Notes under the pieces: model-generated
Databases searched by the model: none
What the model was told of the DNA's origin: nothing
The model's input: the letters and a program-made list of their open reading frames with translations, nothing else
Source: Brachyspira pilosicoli
Lineage (GTDB): Bacteria > Spirochaetota > Brachyspiria > Brachyspirales > Brachyspiraceae
DNA length: 28,660 nt
Assembly: GCF_019402445.1 (NCBI RefSeq)
Contig: NZ_SRZM01000219.1
Span: 1-28,660, forward strand
Direction of reading: 5' to 3'
Translations under genes and position numbers: made by a program
Shown here: positions 8,195-17,766 of the stretch, one piece after another
How the letters are laid out: each line of letters opens with the position of its first letter
Numbering within the stretch: position 1 is the stretch's first letter

Positions 8195-8848
8195 ATGAGT
8201 TCTAATATAATACTAGAGACTTTAGTAAGCGTGGCACATGGTATAGCAAGGCAATTTGGTAACAATTGCGAAGTTTGTATTCATGAATTGAAAGAGGAAG
8301 ATTTAGAGCATACAATTCTTTTTATCATTAATGGCGGTATTACAGGTAGAAAAGTAGGCGAAGGTGCTTCAAATGTAGTATTAAAGACTATAGAGAAAAT
8401 AAAAAAGGGAGAACCTATAGTTGACCATTTATCTTATCTTACAAAAGCATCAAACGGCAAAATATTAAAGTCTTCAACTGTGTTTATAAAAGATATGGAA
8501 GGAAAATATAGATATATACTTTCTATAAACTTTGATATAAGCAGTTTTATTCCATTTAAGAGTGATTTAGATTTATTGCTTCAAACAGAAGATAAATCTA
8601 AACTTGAAGAGATACCAAACAGTGCTCAGGAACTTATGGAAAAGCTTATATTAAAAAGTGAGGAATTGATAGGAAAACCTGCTTCTATAATGAATAAAGA
8701 TGAAAAAATAAAGGCTATAAAATTTTTAAATGACTCTGGAGTATTTTTAATAACAAAATCTGGAGATAAGGTGTCAAATCATTTTGGAATAAGTAAATTC
8801 ACTCTATATAATTATATAGATTCAAAAAAGGAGGAAGTAAATGAGTGA
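8195..8848 (+). CDS. YheO/DauR-type helix-turn-helix regulator
   Basis: This 217-residue cytoplasmic regulator has an N-terminal YheO-like PAS domain (about 5-118, including EVCIHEL and ILSINFDIS) and a C-terminal YheO/DauR-type helix-turn-helix (about 170-212, with VSNHFGISKFTLYNYI). Members of this family control amino-acid catabolism genes (DauR controls D-arginine use). Here the gene overlaps the 2,3-diaminopropionate ammonia-lyase gene by 8 bases and lies beside a divergent promoter pair with inverted repeats. A role in sensing a purine-breakdown or diamino-acid intermediate and switching both transcripts is therefore plausible. The effector and the sign of regulation cannot be read from the sequence. 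The start has AGGAT four bases upstream. Confidence 0.88.
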   Translation: MSSNIILETLVSVAHGIARQFGNNCEVCIHELKEEDLEHTILFIINGGITGRKVGEGASNVVLKTIEKIKKGEPIVDHLSYLTKASNGKILKSSTVFIKDMEGKYRYILSINFDISSFIPFKSDLDLLLQTEDKSKLEEIPNSAQELMEKLILKSEELIGKPASIMNKDEKIKAIKFLNDSGVFLITKSGDKVSNHFGISKFTLYNYIDSKKEEVNE

Positions 8849-10034
8849 GCTTAAATGGGCAGAAAATAAAATGCCTAAGTCAGATGACAAAAATTTACCA
8901 ATAATGTCTATTGAGGAAGTAAAGAAGGCAAAAGCTTTTCATAAAAGTTTCCCTCAATATACACAAACACCATTATCAGAATTAAAAGAAATGGCAAAAT
9001 ATTTAGGTTTAGGAACTATAAAAGTAAAAGATGAGTCATATAGATTTGGTCTTAATGCTTTTAAAGTATTAGGCGGCTCTTACTCTATGGCTAGATATAT
9101 AGCTCAAAAAATGGGAAAAGATGTAAGTGAGTTTCCTTATGATGTATTAACTTCAAAAAAATTAAAAGATGAGTTCGGTCAAGCTACTTTCTTCTCAGCT
9201 ACAGATGGTAACCACGGAAGAGGAGTTGCTTGGGCTGCTAATAAATTAGGACAAAAATCAGTAATTTTTATGCCTAAAGGCTCAACAGAAACAAGATTAA
9301 AAAACATTCAAGCTGAAGGAGCTACTGCTACAATAGAAGAATATAACTATGATGAATGTGTTAGAAAAGCTGCTGCAGAAGCTGCAAAAGTGCCTAATGG
9401 AGTAGTTGTACAAGATACTGCTTGGGAAGGTTATGAAGAGATACCTGCTTGGATTATGCAAGGTTATGGCACTATGGCTTTAGAGGCTGATGAGCAATTT
9501 GGTGAAAGACCTACACATGTATTTGTACAGGCTGGTGTTGGTTCTTTGGCTGGTGCTATGGTTGGATATTTTGCTAACAAATATAAAGATAATCCTCCTG
9601 TAATGGTTGTTGTAGAGGCTGAAGCTGCTGCTTGTTTATATAAAGGTGCTGTAGCAGGCGATGGTAAAATAAGAATAGTTGAAGGTGATTTAAATACTAT
9701 TATGGCTGGACTTGCTTGCGGTGAGCCTAATATTACTTCTTGGGATATACTTAAAAATCATGCTGATTGTTTTATAGCTGCTGAAGATGTAGTTGCTGCA
9801 AGAGGTATGAGAATGCTTTCTGCTCCATTAAAAGGAGACCCTCAAGTGGTATCTGGTGAATCTGGAGCTGCTCCTTTCGGTGCTTTGGCTACTATAATGC
9901 TTAATGATGAATATGCTGAATTAAGAAAAAAATTAAAACTTGATTCTAATTCTAAAGTATTATTATTCAGCACAGAAGGTGATACTGACCCAATTAGATG
10001 GAAAAATATTATTTGGGAAGCAAAAGAGAGATAA
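8841..10034 (+). CDS. ygeX: Diaminopropionate ammonia-lyase (YgeX)
   Basis: This is a PLP-dependent fold-type II lyase of 397 residues that converts 2,3-diaminopropionate to pyruvate and two ammonia. The PLP lysine is K75 in NAFKVLGGS, and the catalytic aspartate characteristic of this family, accepting the D-isomer, is D122 in SATDGNHG. The C-terminal part has the glycine-rich phosphate-binding region typical of the fold (VQAGVGSLAG). It is expected to be the terminal carbon-yielding step of the purine degradation route, delivering pyruvate. The start overlaps the end of the regulator gene and has a strong AGGAGG at 8829-8834, so the two are translationally coupled. Length and motifs are normal. 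Confidence 0.95.
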   Translation: MSELKWAENKMPKSDDKNLPIMSIEEVKKAKAFHKSFPQYTQTPLSELKEMAKYLGLGTIKVKDESYRFGLNAFKVLGGSYSMARYIAQKMGKDVSEFPYDVLTSKKLKDEFGQATFFSATDGNHGRGVAWAANKLGQKSVIFMPKGSTETRLKNIQAEGATATIEEYNYDECVRKAAAEAAKVPNGVVVQDTAWEGYEEIPAWIMQGYGTMALEADEQFGERPTHVFVQAGVGSLAGAMVGYFANKYKDNPPVMVVVEAEAAACLYKGAVAGDGKIRIVEGDLNTIMAGLACGEPNITSWDILKNHADCFIAAEDVVAARGMRMLSAPLKGDPQVVSGESGAAPFGALATIMLNDEYAELRKKLKLDSNSKVLLFSTEGDTDPIRWKNIIWEAKER

Positions 10035-10071
10035 TAATTTTTTATATATATAATTTTAGGGAGAAATAAAA

Positions 10072-11403
10072 ATGAGTGCTATTTCAAAAGAACAATTTGA
10101 ACAAATAAAAGCAAAAGCAGAAGGCTATAAAGCTGATATGACTAAGTTTTTAAGAGATTTGGTAGCAATTCCTAGTGAATCTTGCGAAGAGAAAGGTGTA
10201 ATTGAGAGAATTGCTGAAGAGATGAAAAAAGTAGGATTTGATAAAGTAGAAATAGATCCTATGGGTAACGTTTTAGGTTATATGGGTACTGGTAAAACTT
10301 TAATAGGTATAGATGCTCATATAGACACAGTTGGTATAGGTAACAAAGACAACTGGGAATTTGACCCTTATAAAGGTTATGAAAACGATATCGAAATCGG
10401 CGGAAGAGGAACTTCTGACCAAGAGGGCGGTATAGTTTCTGGTGTTTATGGTGCTAAAATAATGAAAGATTTAGGTCTTTTAAGCGACAAATATCAAGTT
10501 GTTGTTGTTGGTACTGTACAAGAAGAAGACTGCGATGGTTTATGCTGGGAATACATTTGTAAAGAAAGTAAAATTAAACCTGAGTTTGTAATTTCTACTG
10601 AACCTACTGACGGCGGTATCTACAGAGGTCAAAGAGGCAGAATGGAAATAAGAGTAGATGTTAAAGGTATTTCTTGCCACGGTTCTGCTCCAGAGAGAGG
10701 AGATAACGCTATTTATAAAATGGCTGACATACTTCAAGACATTAGAAGCCTTAACGAAAACGATGCTAAAGATTCTACACCTATCAAAGGTTTAGTAAAA
10801 ATGTTAGAAGAAAAATACAATCCTCAATATAAAGAAGCTAACTTCTTAGGAAGAGGTACTGTAACTGTTTCTCAAATATTCTACACTTCTCCAAGCAGAT
10901 GTGCTGTTGCTGACTCTTGTTCTATATCATTAGACAGAAGAATGACAGCTGGCGAAACTTGGGAAAGCTGCCTAGAAGAAATAAGAAACCTTCCTAATGT
11001 AAAAAAATATGGTGCTGAAGTATCTATGTATAATTATGAAAGACCATCTTGGAAAGGTTTAGTTTATCCAATAGAATGTTACTTCCCAACTTGGGTAATA
11101 CCTGAAGACCATGCTGTAACTAAAGCTTTAGAAGAGGCTTATAAAGGTCTTTATGGTACTGAAAGAATTGGACCTACTCCAGAAATAGAAAAAGAAAGAA
11201 AAGCTCGTCCGCTTACTGATAAATGGACATTCTCTACTAATGGTGTATCTATAATGGGAAGAAATGGAATACCTTGTATAGGTTTTGGTCCTGGTGCTGA
11301 AGCTCAAGCTCATGCTCCTAATGAAAAAACTTGGAAACAAGATTTAGTTGTATGTGCTGCTATGTATGCTGCTGTACCTACTATATACTGTGCTAATAAA
11401 TAA
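10072..11403 (+). CDS. ygeY: YgeY, selenium-metabolism-linked M20 family hydrolase
   Basis: This 443-residue cytoplasmic metallohydrolase of the M20/ArgE/DapE superfamily belongs to the YgeY subgroup found with selenium-dependent purine enzymes. The dinuclear metal and catalytic residues are visible: H83 and D85 (DAHIDT), D116 (RGTSDQEGG), E151/E152 (QEED), E177 (STEPT) and H414 near the C-terminus. It probably cleaves an amide or ureido bond in an intermediate before the ammonia-lyase step; the exact substrate is not shown by sequence. It starts 37 bases after ygeX behind a GGGAG Shine-Dalgarno with 8-base spacing, in the same operon. Confidence 0.93.
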   Translation: MSAISKEQFEQIKAKAEGYKADMTKFLRDLVAIPSESCEEKGVIERIAEEMKKVGFDKVEIDPMGNVLGYMGTGKTLIGIDAHIDTVGIGNKDNWEFDPYKGYENDIEIGGRGTSDQEGGIVSGVYGAKIMKDLGLLSDKYQVVVVGTVQEEDCDGLCWEYICKESKIKPEFVISTEPTDGGIYRGQRGRMEIRVDVKGISCHGSAPERGDNAIYKMADILQDIRSLNENDAKDSTPIKGLVKMLEEKYNPQYKEANFLGRGTVTVSQIFYTSPSRCAVADSCSISLDRRMTAGETWESCLEEIRNLPNVKKYGAEVSMYNYERPSWKGLVYPIECYFPTWVIPEDHAVTKALEEAYKGLYGTERIGPTPEIEKERKARPLTDKWTFSTNGVSIMGRNGIPCIGFGPGAEAQAHAPNEKTWKQDLVVCAAMYAAVPTIYCANK

Positions 11404-11450
11404 TAAAAATATTAATTAAATAAAAAATAAAAATAAAAGGATAGAAAAAT

Positions 11451-12644
11451 ATGGGTATACAAAAATATATTTCAAAACTCGATAGCCTTGAATTTGGAAA
11501 AATGTATAAAAATGACTTTTTCCTTACTTGGGACAAAACTTTTGATGAATTACAAGCTGTTTGGACTGTTGCTGATGCTTTAAGATTTTTAAGAGAAAGC
11601 AACATATCTACTAAAGTTTTTGATTCTGGTTTAGGTATTTCTTTATTTAGAGATAACTCTACTAGAACTCGTTTCTCTTTTGCTTCTGCTTGTAATCTTT
11701 TAGGTTTAGAAGTACAAGACTTAGACGAAGGTAAAAGCCAAATCGCTCATGGTGAAACTGTTAGAGAAACTGCTAACATGGTATCTTTCATGGCTGATGT
11801 TATAGGTATCAGAGATGATATGTATATTGGTAAAGGTCATGAATATATGAAAGAAGTTTCTGAGTCTGTAAGACAAGGTTACAATGACGGTATATTAGAG
11901 CAAATTCCTACTCTAGTAAACTTACAATGTGACAGAGACCATCCAACTCAAATGATGGCTGACTCTTTACACTTCATCCACGAATTAGGCGGATTAGAAA
12001 ACTTAAGAGGTAAAAAAGTTGCTATGACTTGGGCTTATTCACCTTCTTACGGTAAACCTCTTTCTGTACCTCAAGGTGCTGCTGGTTTATTCACAAGATT
12101 AGGTATGGATGTTGCTTTAGCTTATCCAAAAGGTTATGAGCTTATGCCTGAAGTTGAAGCTATTGCTAAGAAAAATGCTGAAGCTGCTGGCGTAAAATTA
12201 ACTATCACTAATGATATGGACGAAGCTTTTGAAAATGCTGATGTTGTTTATCCTAAATCTTGGGCTCCATTTGCTGCTATGCAAGAGAGAACAGACCTTT
12301 ATGGTAAAGGCGACACTAACGGAATAAAAGAACTTGAACAAAGATTATTAGCTCAAAACGCTAAACATAAAGATTGGTGCTGTACTGAAGAAAAAATGAA
12401 GAAAACTAAAGACGGAAAAGCATTATACTTACACTGCTTACCTGCTGACATTAATGATGTTAGCTGTAAAGAAGGTGAGGTTGCTGCTTCTGTATTTGAC
12501 AGATATAGAGTACCTCTTTACAAACAAGCTAGCTACAAACCATATGTTATAGCTGCTATGATTTTCTTAGCTAAGTTTAGAGATCCTCAAGCTGTATTAA
12601 GCAAATTAGCTTCTGATGGAAAACCAAGAGTATTTGGTTGCTAA
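11451..12644 (+). CDS. ygeW: YgeW, knotted carbamoyltransferase
   Basis: This 397-residue member of the aspartate/ornithine carbamoyltransferase superfamily is of the YgeW type. The carbamoyl-phosphate site is STRTR (70-74), with HPTQ at 164-167 and HCLP at 328-331. Unlike ornithine carbamoyltransferases it lacks the usual ornithine-loop pattern and carries the longer C-terminal region typical of YgeW. In this context it most likely works in the catabolic direction, phosphorolysing a carbamoylated (ureido) diamino acid to give carbamoyl phosphate for the carbamate kinase encoded next; that is inference from context. It follows ygeY by 47 bases with AAGGAT upstream of the ATG, and is followed by a terminator-like hairpin. 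Confidence 0.93.
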   Translation: MGIQKYISKLDSLEFGKMYKNDFFLTWDKTFDELQAVWTVADALRFLRESNISTKVFDSGLGISLFRDNSTRTRFSFASACNLLGLEVQDLDEGKSQIAHGETVRETANMVSFMADVIGIRDDMYIGKGHEYMKEVSESVRQGYNDGILEQIPTLVNLQCDRDHPTQMMADSLHFIHELGGLENLRGKKVAMTWAYSPSYGKPLSVPQGAAGLFTRLGMDVALAYPKGYELMPEVEAIAKKNAEAAGVKLTITNDMDEAFENADVVYPKSWAPFAAMQERTDLYGKGDTNGIKELEQRLLAQNAKHKDWCCTEEKMKKTKDGKALYLHCLPADINDVSCKEGEVAASVFDRYRVPLYKQASYKPYVIAAMIFLAKFRDPQAVLSKLASDGKPRVFGC

Positions 12645-12658
12645 TAATTAAACAATAT

Positions 12659-12702
12659 AATGGTAAGTGTCTATTAATTATAGTGCTTACCATTTTATAT
12701 CT
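12659..12702 (+). terminator. Hairpin terminator or attenuator between ygeW and arcC
   Basis: AATGGTAAG (12659-12667) pairs perfectly with CTTACCATT (12686-12694), and three further G-U pairs can extend the stem. The following TTTATATCTTT is only moderately U-rich. The hairpin splits the rightward gene series into two parts with partial read-through likely. Confidence 0.6.
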
Positions 12703-12773
12703 TTAATATTGTGAAAAAAAGAACTTTTTTGATGATATTAAAATTAAATTAATTTTGTTTTTAGGATATAAAA

Positions 12774-13715
12774 ATGGAAAATAAAAAAAGAATAGTTATT
12801 GCTTTAGGCGGTAATGCTTTGGGAGATACTCTTGCAGAGCAAATGGAAGCTGTAAAAATAACTGCTAAAAACATAGTAGATTTAGTAGAAAATGGCTGTG
12901 AAGTAATAGTAGCACATGGTAATGGTCCTCAAGTTGGATTTATCAATAATGCTATGAATGAATACACTAATAATCACAACACTGGAAACCCTATACCTTT
13001 ATCAGTATGTGTTGCTATGAGTCAGGCTTATATTGGTTATGATTTACAGAATGCTATTATGGAAGAGTTTTCTAATAGAAATATTGCAGTTCCGCCAATA
13101 GCTACATTAATTACACAAGTAGTAGTTGATGAGAATGACCCTGCTTTCAAAAACCCTACTAAGCCTATAGGTCAATTTATGACTAAAGAAGAGGGTGAGG
13201 CCAAGGCTAAAGAATTGGGTTGGACAGTAAAAGAAGATGCAGGAAGAGGATACAGAAGAGTTGTTGCTTCTCCTAAGCCTGTTGCAATTGCAGAAAGCAC
13301 TGCTATTAAAGCTATGCTTAATGAAAAGGCTTTAGTAATTTGCTGCGGAGGTGGTGGTATACCTGTTGTAAAAAGAGGCAATCATTTAAAAGGTATGGCT
13401 GCTGTTATAGATAAAGACTTTGCTTCTGCTGTACTTGCTAAAGAACTTGATGCTGATATGCTTATCATTTTAACAGCTGTAGAAAAAGTTGCTATTAACT
13501 TTGGTAAACCTGATGTTAAATGGCTTGATTCTATGACTATAGAAGAGGCTAAAAAACATTGCGATGAAGGTCAATTTGCTCCTGGTTCTATGCTTCCAAA
13601 AGTGCAGGCTTGTATGCAATTTGTTGAGGCTACTGGAAAAGAAGCTATGATTACTTTGCTTGAAAAAGCTAAAGATGCTATTAATGGCAAAACTGGTACT
13701 AGAGTAGTGAAATAA
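12774..13715 (+). CDS. arcC: Carbamate kinase
   Basis: This 313-residue amino-acid-kinase-family enzyme makes ATP and carbamate (which breaks down to ammonia and CO2) from carbamoyl phosphate and ADP. It has the N-terminal LGGNAL motif (11-16), GNGPQVG, and the C-terminal region with GSMLPKV that is typical of carbamate kinases. Length is normal. It is the energy-conserving step for the carbamoyl phosphate released by YgeW rather than part of an arginine deiminase operon, since no arcA or arcB is present. The gene follows a 129-base gap containing a hairpin, with AGGATA upstream of its ATG. In E. coli the corresponding paralogue in the ygeW-ygeX-ygeY region is named yqeA. Confidence 0.94.
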   Translation: MENKKRIVIALGGNALGDTLAEQMEAVKITAKNIVDLVENGCEVIVAHGNGPQVGFINNAMNEYTNNHNTGNPIPLSVCVAMSQAYIGYDLQNAIMEEFSNRNIAVPPIATLITQVVVDENDPAFKNPTKPIGQFMTKEEGEAKAKELGWTVKEDAGRGYRRVVASPKPVAIAESTAIKAMLNEKALVICCGGGGIPVVKRGNHLKGMAAVIDKDFASAVLAKELDADMLIILTAVEKVAINFGKPDVKWLDSMTIEEAKKHCDEGQFAPGSMLPKVQACMQFVEATGKEAMITLLEKAKDAINGKTGTRVVK

Positions 13716-13764
13716 AAAATTATATTTACTATAATAAATATAGAAATAAAAAGGAGGGTCATAA

Positions 13765-15111
13765 ATGGAGGGAAATAAATCTAATTCACAGTTAGTTTAT
13801 CAACTTGAAGGTCGTCCGAACATAGCTGTTGCACTTCCTTTAGGCATGCAGCATGTAATGGCAATGTTTACTTCAAACTTGGCTCCTATATTAATTATTG
13901 CGGGGGTATGTGGTTTATCGGGGGCTGATACTGTTGTTATGGTACAGTGTGCAATGTTTGTATCAGGGCTTACAACTTTTATTCAGCTTTATCCTATAAG
14001 ACTTGGAAAAAACAGACAAATCGGTGCTAATCTTCCTATAGTAATGGGTACATCTTTTGCTTTTGTACCTACTGCTCAAAGTGTTGCTGCTATGGGCGGT
14101 ATAGGAATGGTATTAGGCGGTGCTATGATTGGAAGTTTAACAGAAGTTATTATGGGATTCTTCTATAAATATATACGTAAATTCTTTCCGCCTTTGGTTG
14201 TTGGATGTACACTTGTAACTATAGGAGTAAGTTTACTTAATGTTGGGGTTGGTTATTTTGCCGGCGGGGTTGGATCTCCTGATTATGGTTCTCCTAAAAA
14301 TTTAGCTATGGGTTTTTTATCTTTATTTGTTATCATTATACTTCAGAAGTTTGGTAAAGGTATTATTAAAAATTCTGCTATTTTAATAGGTCTTATTGTT
14401 GGATATATAGTTTCTGCTTTTTTAGGTATGGTTAATACTCAGCCTATATCTGAGGCATCTTGGTTTAGAGTTCCTCTTCCTATGCATTTCAAAATAGAAT
14501 TTTCTTTGCCTGCTATAATAAGCTTCGCTGTTCTTTATATAACTTCAGGACTTGAAACTATAGGTAATACTTCTGGTATTACAATAGCTGGTTTTGACAG
14601 GGAAGCTACAGAAAAAGAAACTTCTGGTGCTATATTGGCAGATGCTTTAGGTTCTACAACTGCTGCATTTTTCAATTGTCTACCAAACACTGCTTTTGGA
14701 CAAAATGCGGGTATAGTATCTATGACTAAAGTTGTTAATAAATTCTGTATAGCAACAGGTGCTTTTGTTTTAATGTTATGCGGATTTTTCCCTAAATTGG
14801 GTGCTGTATTTTCTGCTATACCTAGCTCTGTATTGGGCGGATCTATAATAACAGTATTTGCTATGATTTTAATTAATGGAATCAAAATGATAGCTAAAGC
14901 TGGTTTTAGCGAACGTAATATTGTGGTAATGGGTATTACTTTTGCTTTGGGTCTTGGAATAGCTAATCATCAGGATGCTATAGCAAGTCTTCCTAGTTAT
15001 GTGAAATTCATATTCCATGACACTGTTTCTGCAACTTGTATTATATCTATTGTAGCAAATCTTATATTCCCTGCTGATAAAGAAAGTAAGCCAGAGGATT
15101 ATAATGCATAA
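13765..15111 (+). CDS. NCS2 family uracil/xanthine/urate permease (first copy)
   Basis: This 448-residue polytopic membrane protein of the nucleobase:cation symporter-2 family imports a purine by proton symport. The family marks are GMQHVMAMF (QH at 29-30), the TM8 carboxylate E264 in ETIGNTSG, and the signature QNAGIVSMTKV at 313-323. The second TM8 acidic position, Asp in characterised xanthine permeases (E-x3-D), is N268 here. About 12-14 hydrophobic segments can be seen. A strong AGGAGG lies at 13752-13757. Its position between carbamate kinase and the xanthine dehydrogenase genes points to xanthine or urate as the substrate; which one is uncertain. Confidence 0.9.
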   Translation: MEGNKSNSQLVYQLEGRPNIAVALPLGMQHVMAMFTSNLAPILIIAGVCGLSGADTVVMVQCAMFVSGLTTFIQLYPIRLGKNRQIGANLPIVMGTSFAFVPTAQSVAAMGGIGMVLGGAMIGSLTEVIMGFFYKYIRKFFPPLVVGCTLVTIGVSLLNVGVGYFAGGVGSPDYGSPKNLAMGFLSLFVIIILQKFGKGIIKNSAILIGLIVGYIVSAFLGMVNTQPISEASWFRVPLPMHFKIEFSLPAIISFAVLYITSGLETIGNTSGITIAGFDREATEKETSGAILADALGSTTAAFFNCLPNTAFGQNAGIVSMTKVVNKFCIATGAFVLMLCGFFPKLGAVFSAIPSSVLGGSIITVFAMILINGIKMIAKAGFSERNIVVMGITFALGLGIANHQDAIASLPSYVKFIFHDTVSATCIISIVANLIFPADKESKPEDYNA

Positions 15112-15145
15112 TTGTGTGTAAGTTTTTAATTAGTAAGGATATACA

Positions 15146-17281
15146 ATGGAAACTTTTATTAAAGAATTAAAAAATTCTGTTCCGAGAGTGGATGCTTTAG
15201 ATAAAATAACAGGAAAAACTAAATATTTGAGCGATATAGACTTTGGAAAAGATGTTCTATATGCAAAAATAGTTTATTCTACTAAAGCTAGGGCTAAGAT
15301 ATTAAAAATCAATATACCAGAACTTCCTGAAGGTTATTTTACTGTTGATTATAAAGATGTTCCGGGTAAAAATATGACTACTATGGTTGTAGCTGATTGG
15401 CCTCCATTTGCAGAAGATACTGTAAGATATATTGGAGAGACAATACTACTAGTAGTTGGACCTGATAAAAATATAGTTTATGATATTGCTGAAAAGATAA
15501 CTATAGAATATGAGGATTTGCCTGCGGTATTAAATATAGAAGATTCTAAAAAATTATTAGGCGGAGCTATAGTTAATAATGACAATATATTTGTATCATT
15601 CAAAGCGGGATATGGTGATGTAGATGAAGCTTTCAAAAAAGCAAAAACTATAATAGAAGAAACTTATCATACACCATATCAAGAACATTTATATATGGAA
15701 GTTAATGGTGCTGTAGGTGTATGGGAAAATAATAAGGTATCAATTTATTCATCTACACAATGTCCATATTATGTACGCAAAGCAACAGCTCCTGTACTTG
15801 GGGTTGAAGATGACAATTTAAGAATAGTTGCTCCTCCTATAGGCGGCGGTTTTGGGGGTAAAGAGCATTATCCGGATGTATTATCTGCGGTTGTGGCAGT
15901 TGCTACACATAAAGCTAAAAAAACTGTAAAACTTATATTAGACAGACAATTTGATATGGCTTATAGTGTAAAAAGACAGCCTGCTCAAATAACTACTAAA
16001 GTTGCACTTGATGAAAACAATAATATTATTGCACTTGATGTAGTATCAGATATGGACGCTGGTGCTTATGAGGCTAGTTCAAGAGTTATAATGCAAAGAT
16101 GTACATACACTGCTGCTAATGTATATAATTTCCCTAATGTGAGAGTATTAGGAAGATTGTATGTTACTAACAATGTACCTAGCTGTGCATTTAGAGGATT
16201 TGGTGCTCCTCAAGCAATATTTGCTATAGAAAGAACTATGGATAATATTGCTAAAAAAATAAATGTTGATCCTATAGAATTAAAAAGAAAATATTTCGTA
16301 AAACAAAATGACCCAACTATAACAGGCGGAGTATTCCATGATAATATAATACTTCCTAAAATGCTTGATTGGGCTTTAAAAGAATCTGATTACGAAAGAA
16401 AAGCAAAAGAATATAAAAACACTATGTATAAAGGAATAGGAATATCTTGTTTCTTGCATGGCTGTGCTTTTACTGGAAGCGGTGAAAGAGATATAATTAA
16501 GGCTAAATTAAAATTAAGAAAAAAGGGCAAAAAACTAATTATACTCACTTCAAATACAGAGATAGGTCAGGGGCTTCATACAACATTTAGAAAAATAGCT
16601 TCATACAATTTAAATATTCCATTAGAAGATGTAGAAATAGCTGAATATGATACAGATATTGTTCCAAATACTGGTCCTACTGTAGCTTCACGTTCTGCTA
16701 TGATAGTAGGGTATTTAGTACAAGAGGCTTCTAAAAAATTAAAAGAAAGATGGAATGAGGCTGATGAAATAGAAATAGTAGAAGATTACAAACACCCTAC
16801 TCATTTAATAGATTGGGATACTACTACTTTAAGAGGTGATGCTTATCCTAGTTATGGCCTTGGAATAAATGTTGTTGAAGTAGAAGTAGATAAATATACA
16901 TTAGAAGTAAAAATTGTAGGTGTATGGGCTGTATTTGATTGCGGATATCCTATAGATGAAAAGATAGTAGAAGGTCAGATAAAAGGCGGAGTTGCTCAGG
17001 CACTTGGCTGGGGAGCTTTAGAAAAATTGGTAAATAAAGACGGAAAATTCCTTCAAGTGAAGATGTCTGATTATATGATTCCTACTTCTTTAGATTTGCC
17101 TGAAATAAAAACTTGTATAATGGGTGAGCCATATCAATATGGACCATTGGGTGCTAAGGGAATAGGGGAAATAACTTTTGACGGTGCTGCTAGTGCTTAT
17201 GCTTCTGCTATGGAGAATGCTTTGAAACATCATTTTACAAGTATACCTATATTACCAGAAAATATTGCGGAGGTGTTATGA
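15146..17281 (+). CDS. xdhA: Xanthine dehydrogenase, molybdenum-binding subunit
   Basis: This 711-residue catalytic subunit of a three-part xanthine dehydrogenase binds the molybdopterin cofactor and hydroxylates hypoxanthine or xanthine. It carries Q179 in QEH (apical Mo ligand contact), GGGFGGKE with E240, FRGFG with R350 and GIGE with the catalytic base E675. All four positions correspond to the bovine active site (Q767, E802, R880, E1261), so it should act on purines. It is somewhat shorter than E. coli XdhA. The TGA stop overlaps the ATG of the iron-sulfur subunit gene. The start has AAGGAT five bases upstream. Insertion of the cofactor probably needs the XdhC-type chaperone encoded at 21259-22125. 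Confidence 0.93.
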   Translation: METFIKELKNSVPRVDALDKITGKTKYLSDIDFGKDVLYAKIVYSTKARAKILKINIPELPEGYFTVDYKDVPGKNMTTMVVADWPPFAEDTVRYIGETILLVVGPDKNIVYDIAEKITIEYEDLPAVLNIEDSKKLLGGAIVNNDNIFVSFKAGYGDVDEAFKKAKTIIEETYHTPYQEHLYMEVNGAVGVWENNKVSIYSSTQCPYYVRKATAPVLGVEDDNLRIVAPPIGGGFGGKEHYPDVLSAVVAVATHKAKKTVKLILDRQFDMAYSVKRQPAQITTKVALDENNNIIALDVVSDMDAGAYEASSRVIMQRCTYTAANVYNFPNVRVLGRLYVTNNVPSCAFRGFGAPQAIFAIERTMDNIAKKINVDPIELKRKYFVKQNDPTITGGVFHDNIILPKMLDWALKESDYERKAKEYKNTMYKGIGISCFLHGCAFTGSGERDIIKAKLKLRKKGKKLIILTSNTEIGQGLHTTFRKIASYNLNIPLEDVEIAEYDTDIVPNTGPTVASRSAMIVGYLVQEASKKLKERWNEADEIEIVEDYKHPTHLIDWDTTTLRGDAYPSYGLGINVVEVEVDKYTLEVKIVGVWAVFDCGYPIDEKIVEGQIKGGVAQALGWGALEKLVNKDGKFLQVKMSDYMIPTSLDLPEIKTCIMGEPYQYGPLGAKGIGEITFDGAASAYASAMENALKHHFTSIPILPENIAEVL

Positions 17282-17766
17282 TGGCCATAAGTTTTACTGT
17301 TAATAATAAAAAAATTAATACAGAATTAAATCCGCTTACTAGATTAATAGATTTTTTGAGAGATGAATTAAAACTTACAGGCACTAAAGAAGGTTGCGGA
17401 GAGGGTGAATGCGGAGCTTGTGCTGTTTTGATGAACGGTAAGGTTGTTAATTCTTGTTTAATTCCTATAGCTTTATGCGAGGGAAAAGAAATTTTAACTA
17501 TAGAAGGTTATACAGAAACAGAGAAAGGAAAAATAGTAACAAAAGCTTTTATTGATGAAGGTGCTGTGCAATGCGGTTTTTGTACTCCAGGTATGGTGAT
17601 GTCAACAGAGGCTATTTTGAATGATACAAAAGGAAATCCTACTGAAGAAGAAGTTAGAAGAGGACTTTCTGGAAACTTATGCAGATGTACTGGTTATGAC
17701 CATATAGTTAATGCTGTATTAAGAGCTTCTGAAATGGCTTCAAAGGAGGGTAAAAAATTATGGTAA
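17281..17766 (+). CDS. xdhC: Xanthine dehydrogenase, [2Fe-2S] subunit
   Basis: This small electron-transfer subunit has two [2Fe-2S] clusters: C39, C44, C47 and C59 (plant-ferredoxin type), and C98, C101, C134 and C136 (alpha-helical type), counted from the start used here. An ATG three bases earlier (17278) is also possible, but the GGAGG at 17269-17273 is only 4 bases from it and 7 from 17281, so 17281 (161 residues) is preferred. It links the Mo centre of the preceding subunit to the FAD subunit that follows. Genes of the three subunits overlap (order Mo, FeS, FAD), which fits a stoichiometric complex. Note that xdhC is the E. coli name for this FeS subunit; it is unrelated to the XdhC chaperone further right. 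Confidence 0.92.
   Translation: MAISFTVNNKKINTELNPLTRLIDFLRDELKLTGTKEGCGEGECGACAVLMNGKVVNSCLIPIALCEGKEILTIEGYTETEKGKIVTKAFIDEGAVQCGFCTPGMVMSTEAILNDTKGNPTEEEVRRGLSGNLCRCTGYDHIVNAVLRASEMASKEGKKLW

Noticed and set aside
14535..14885. 116-codon open frame antisense to the first permease
   Set aside because: It is an antisense shadow of a clear membrane transporter with no family resemblance and no promoter.
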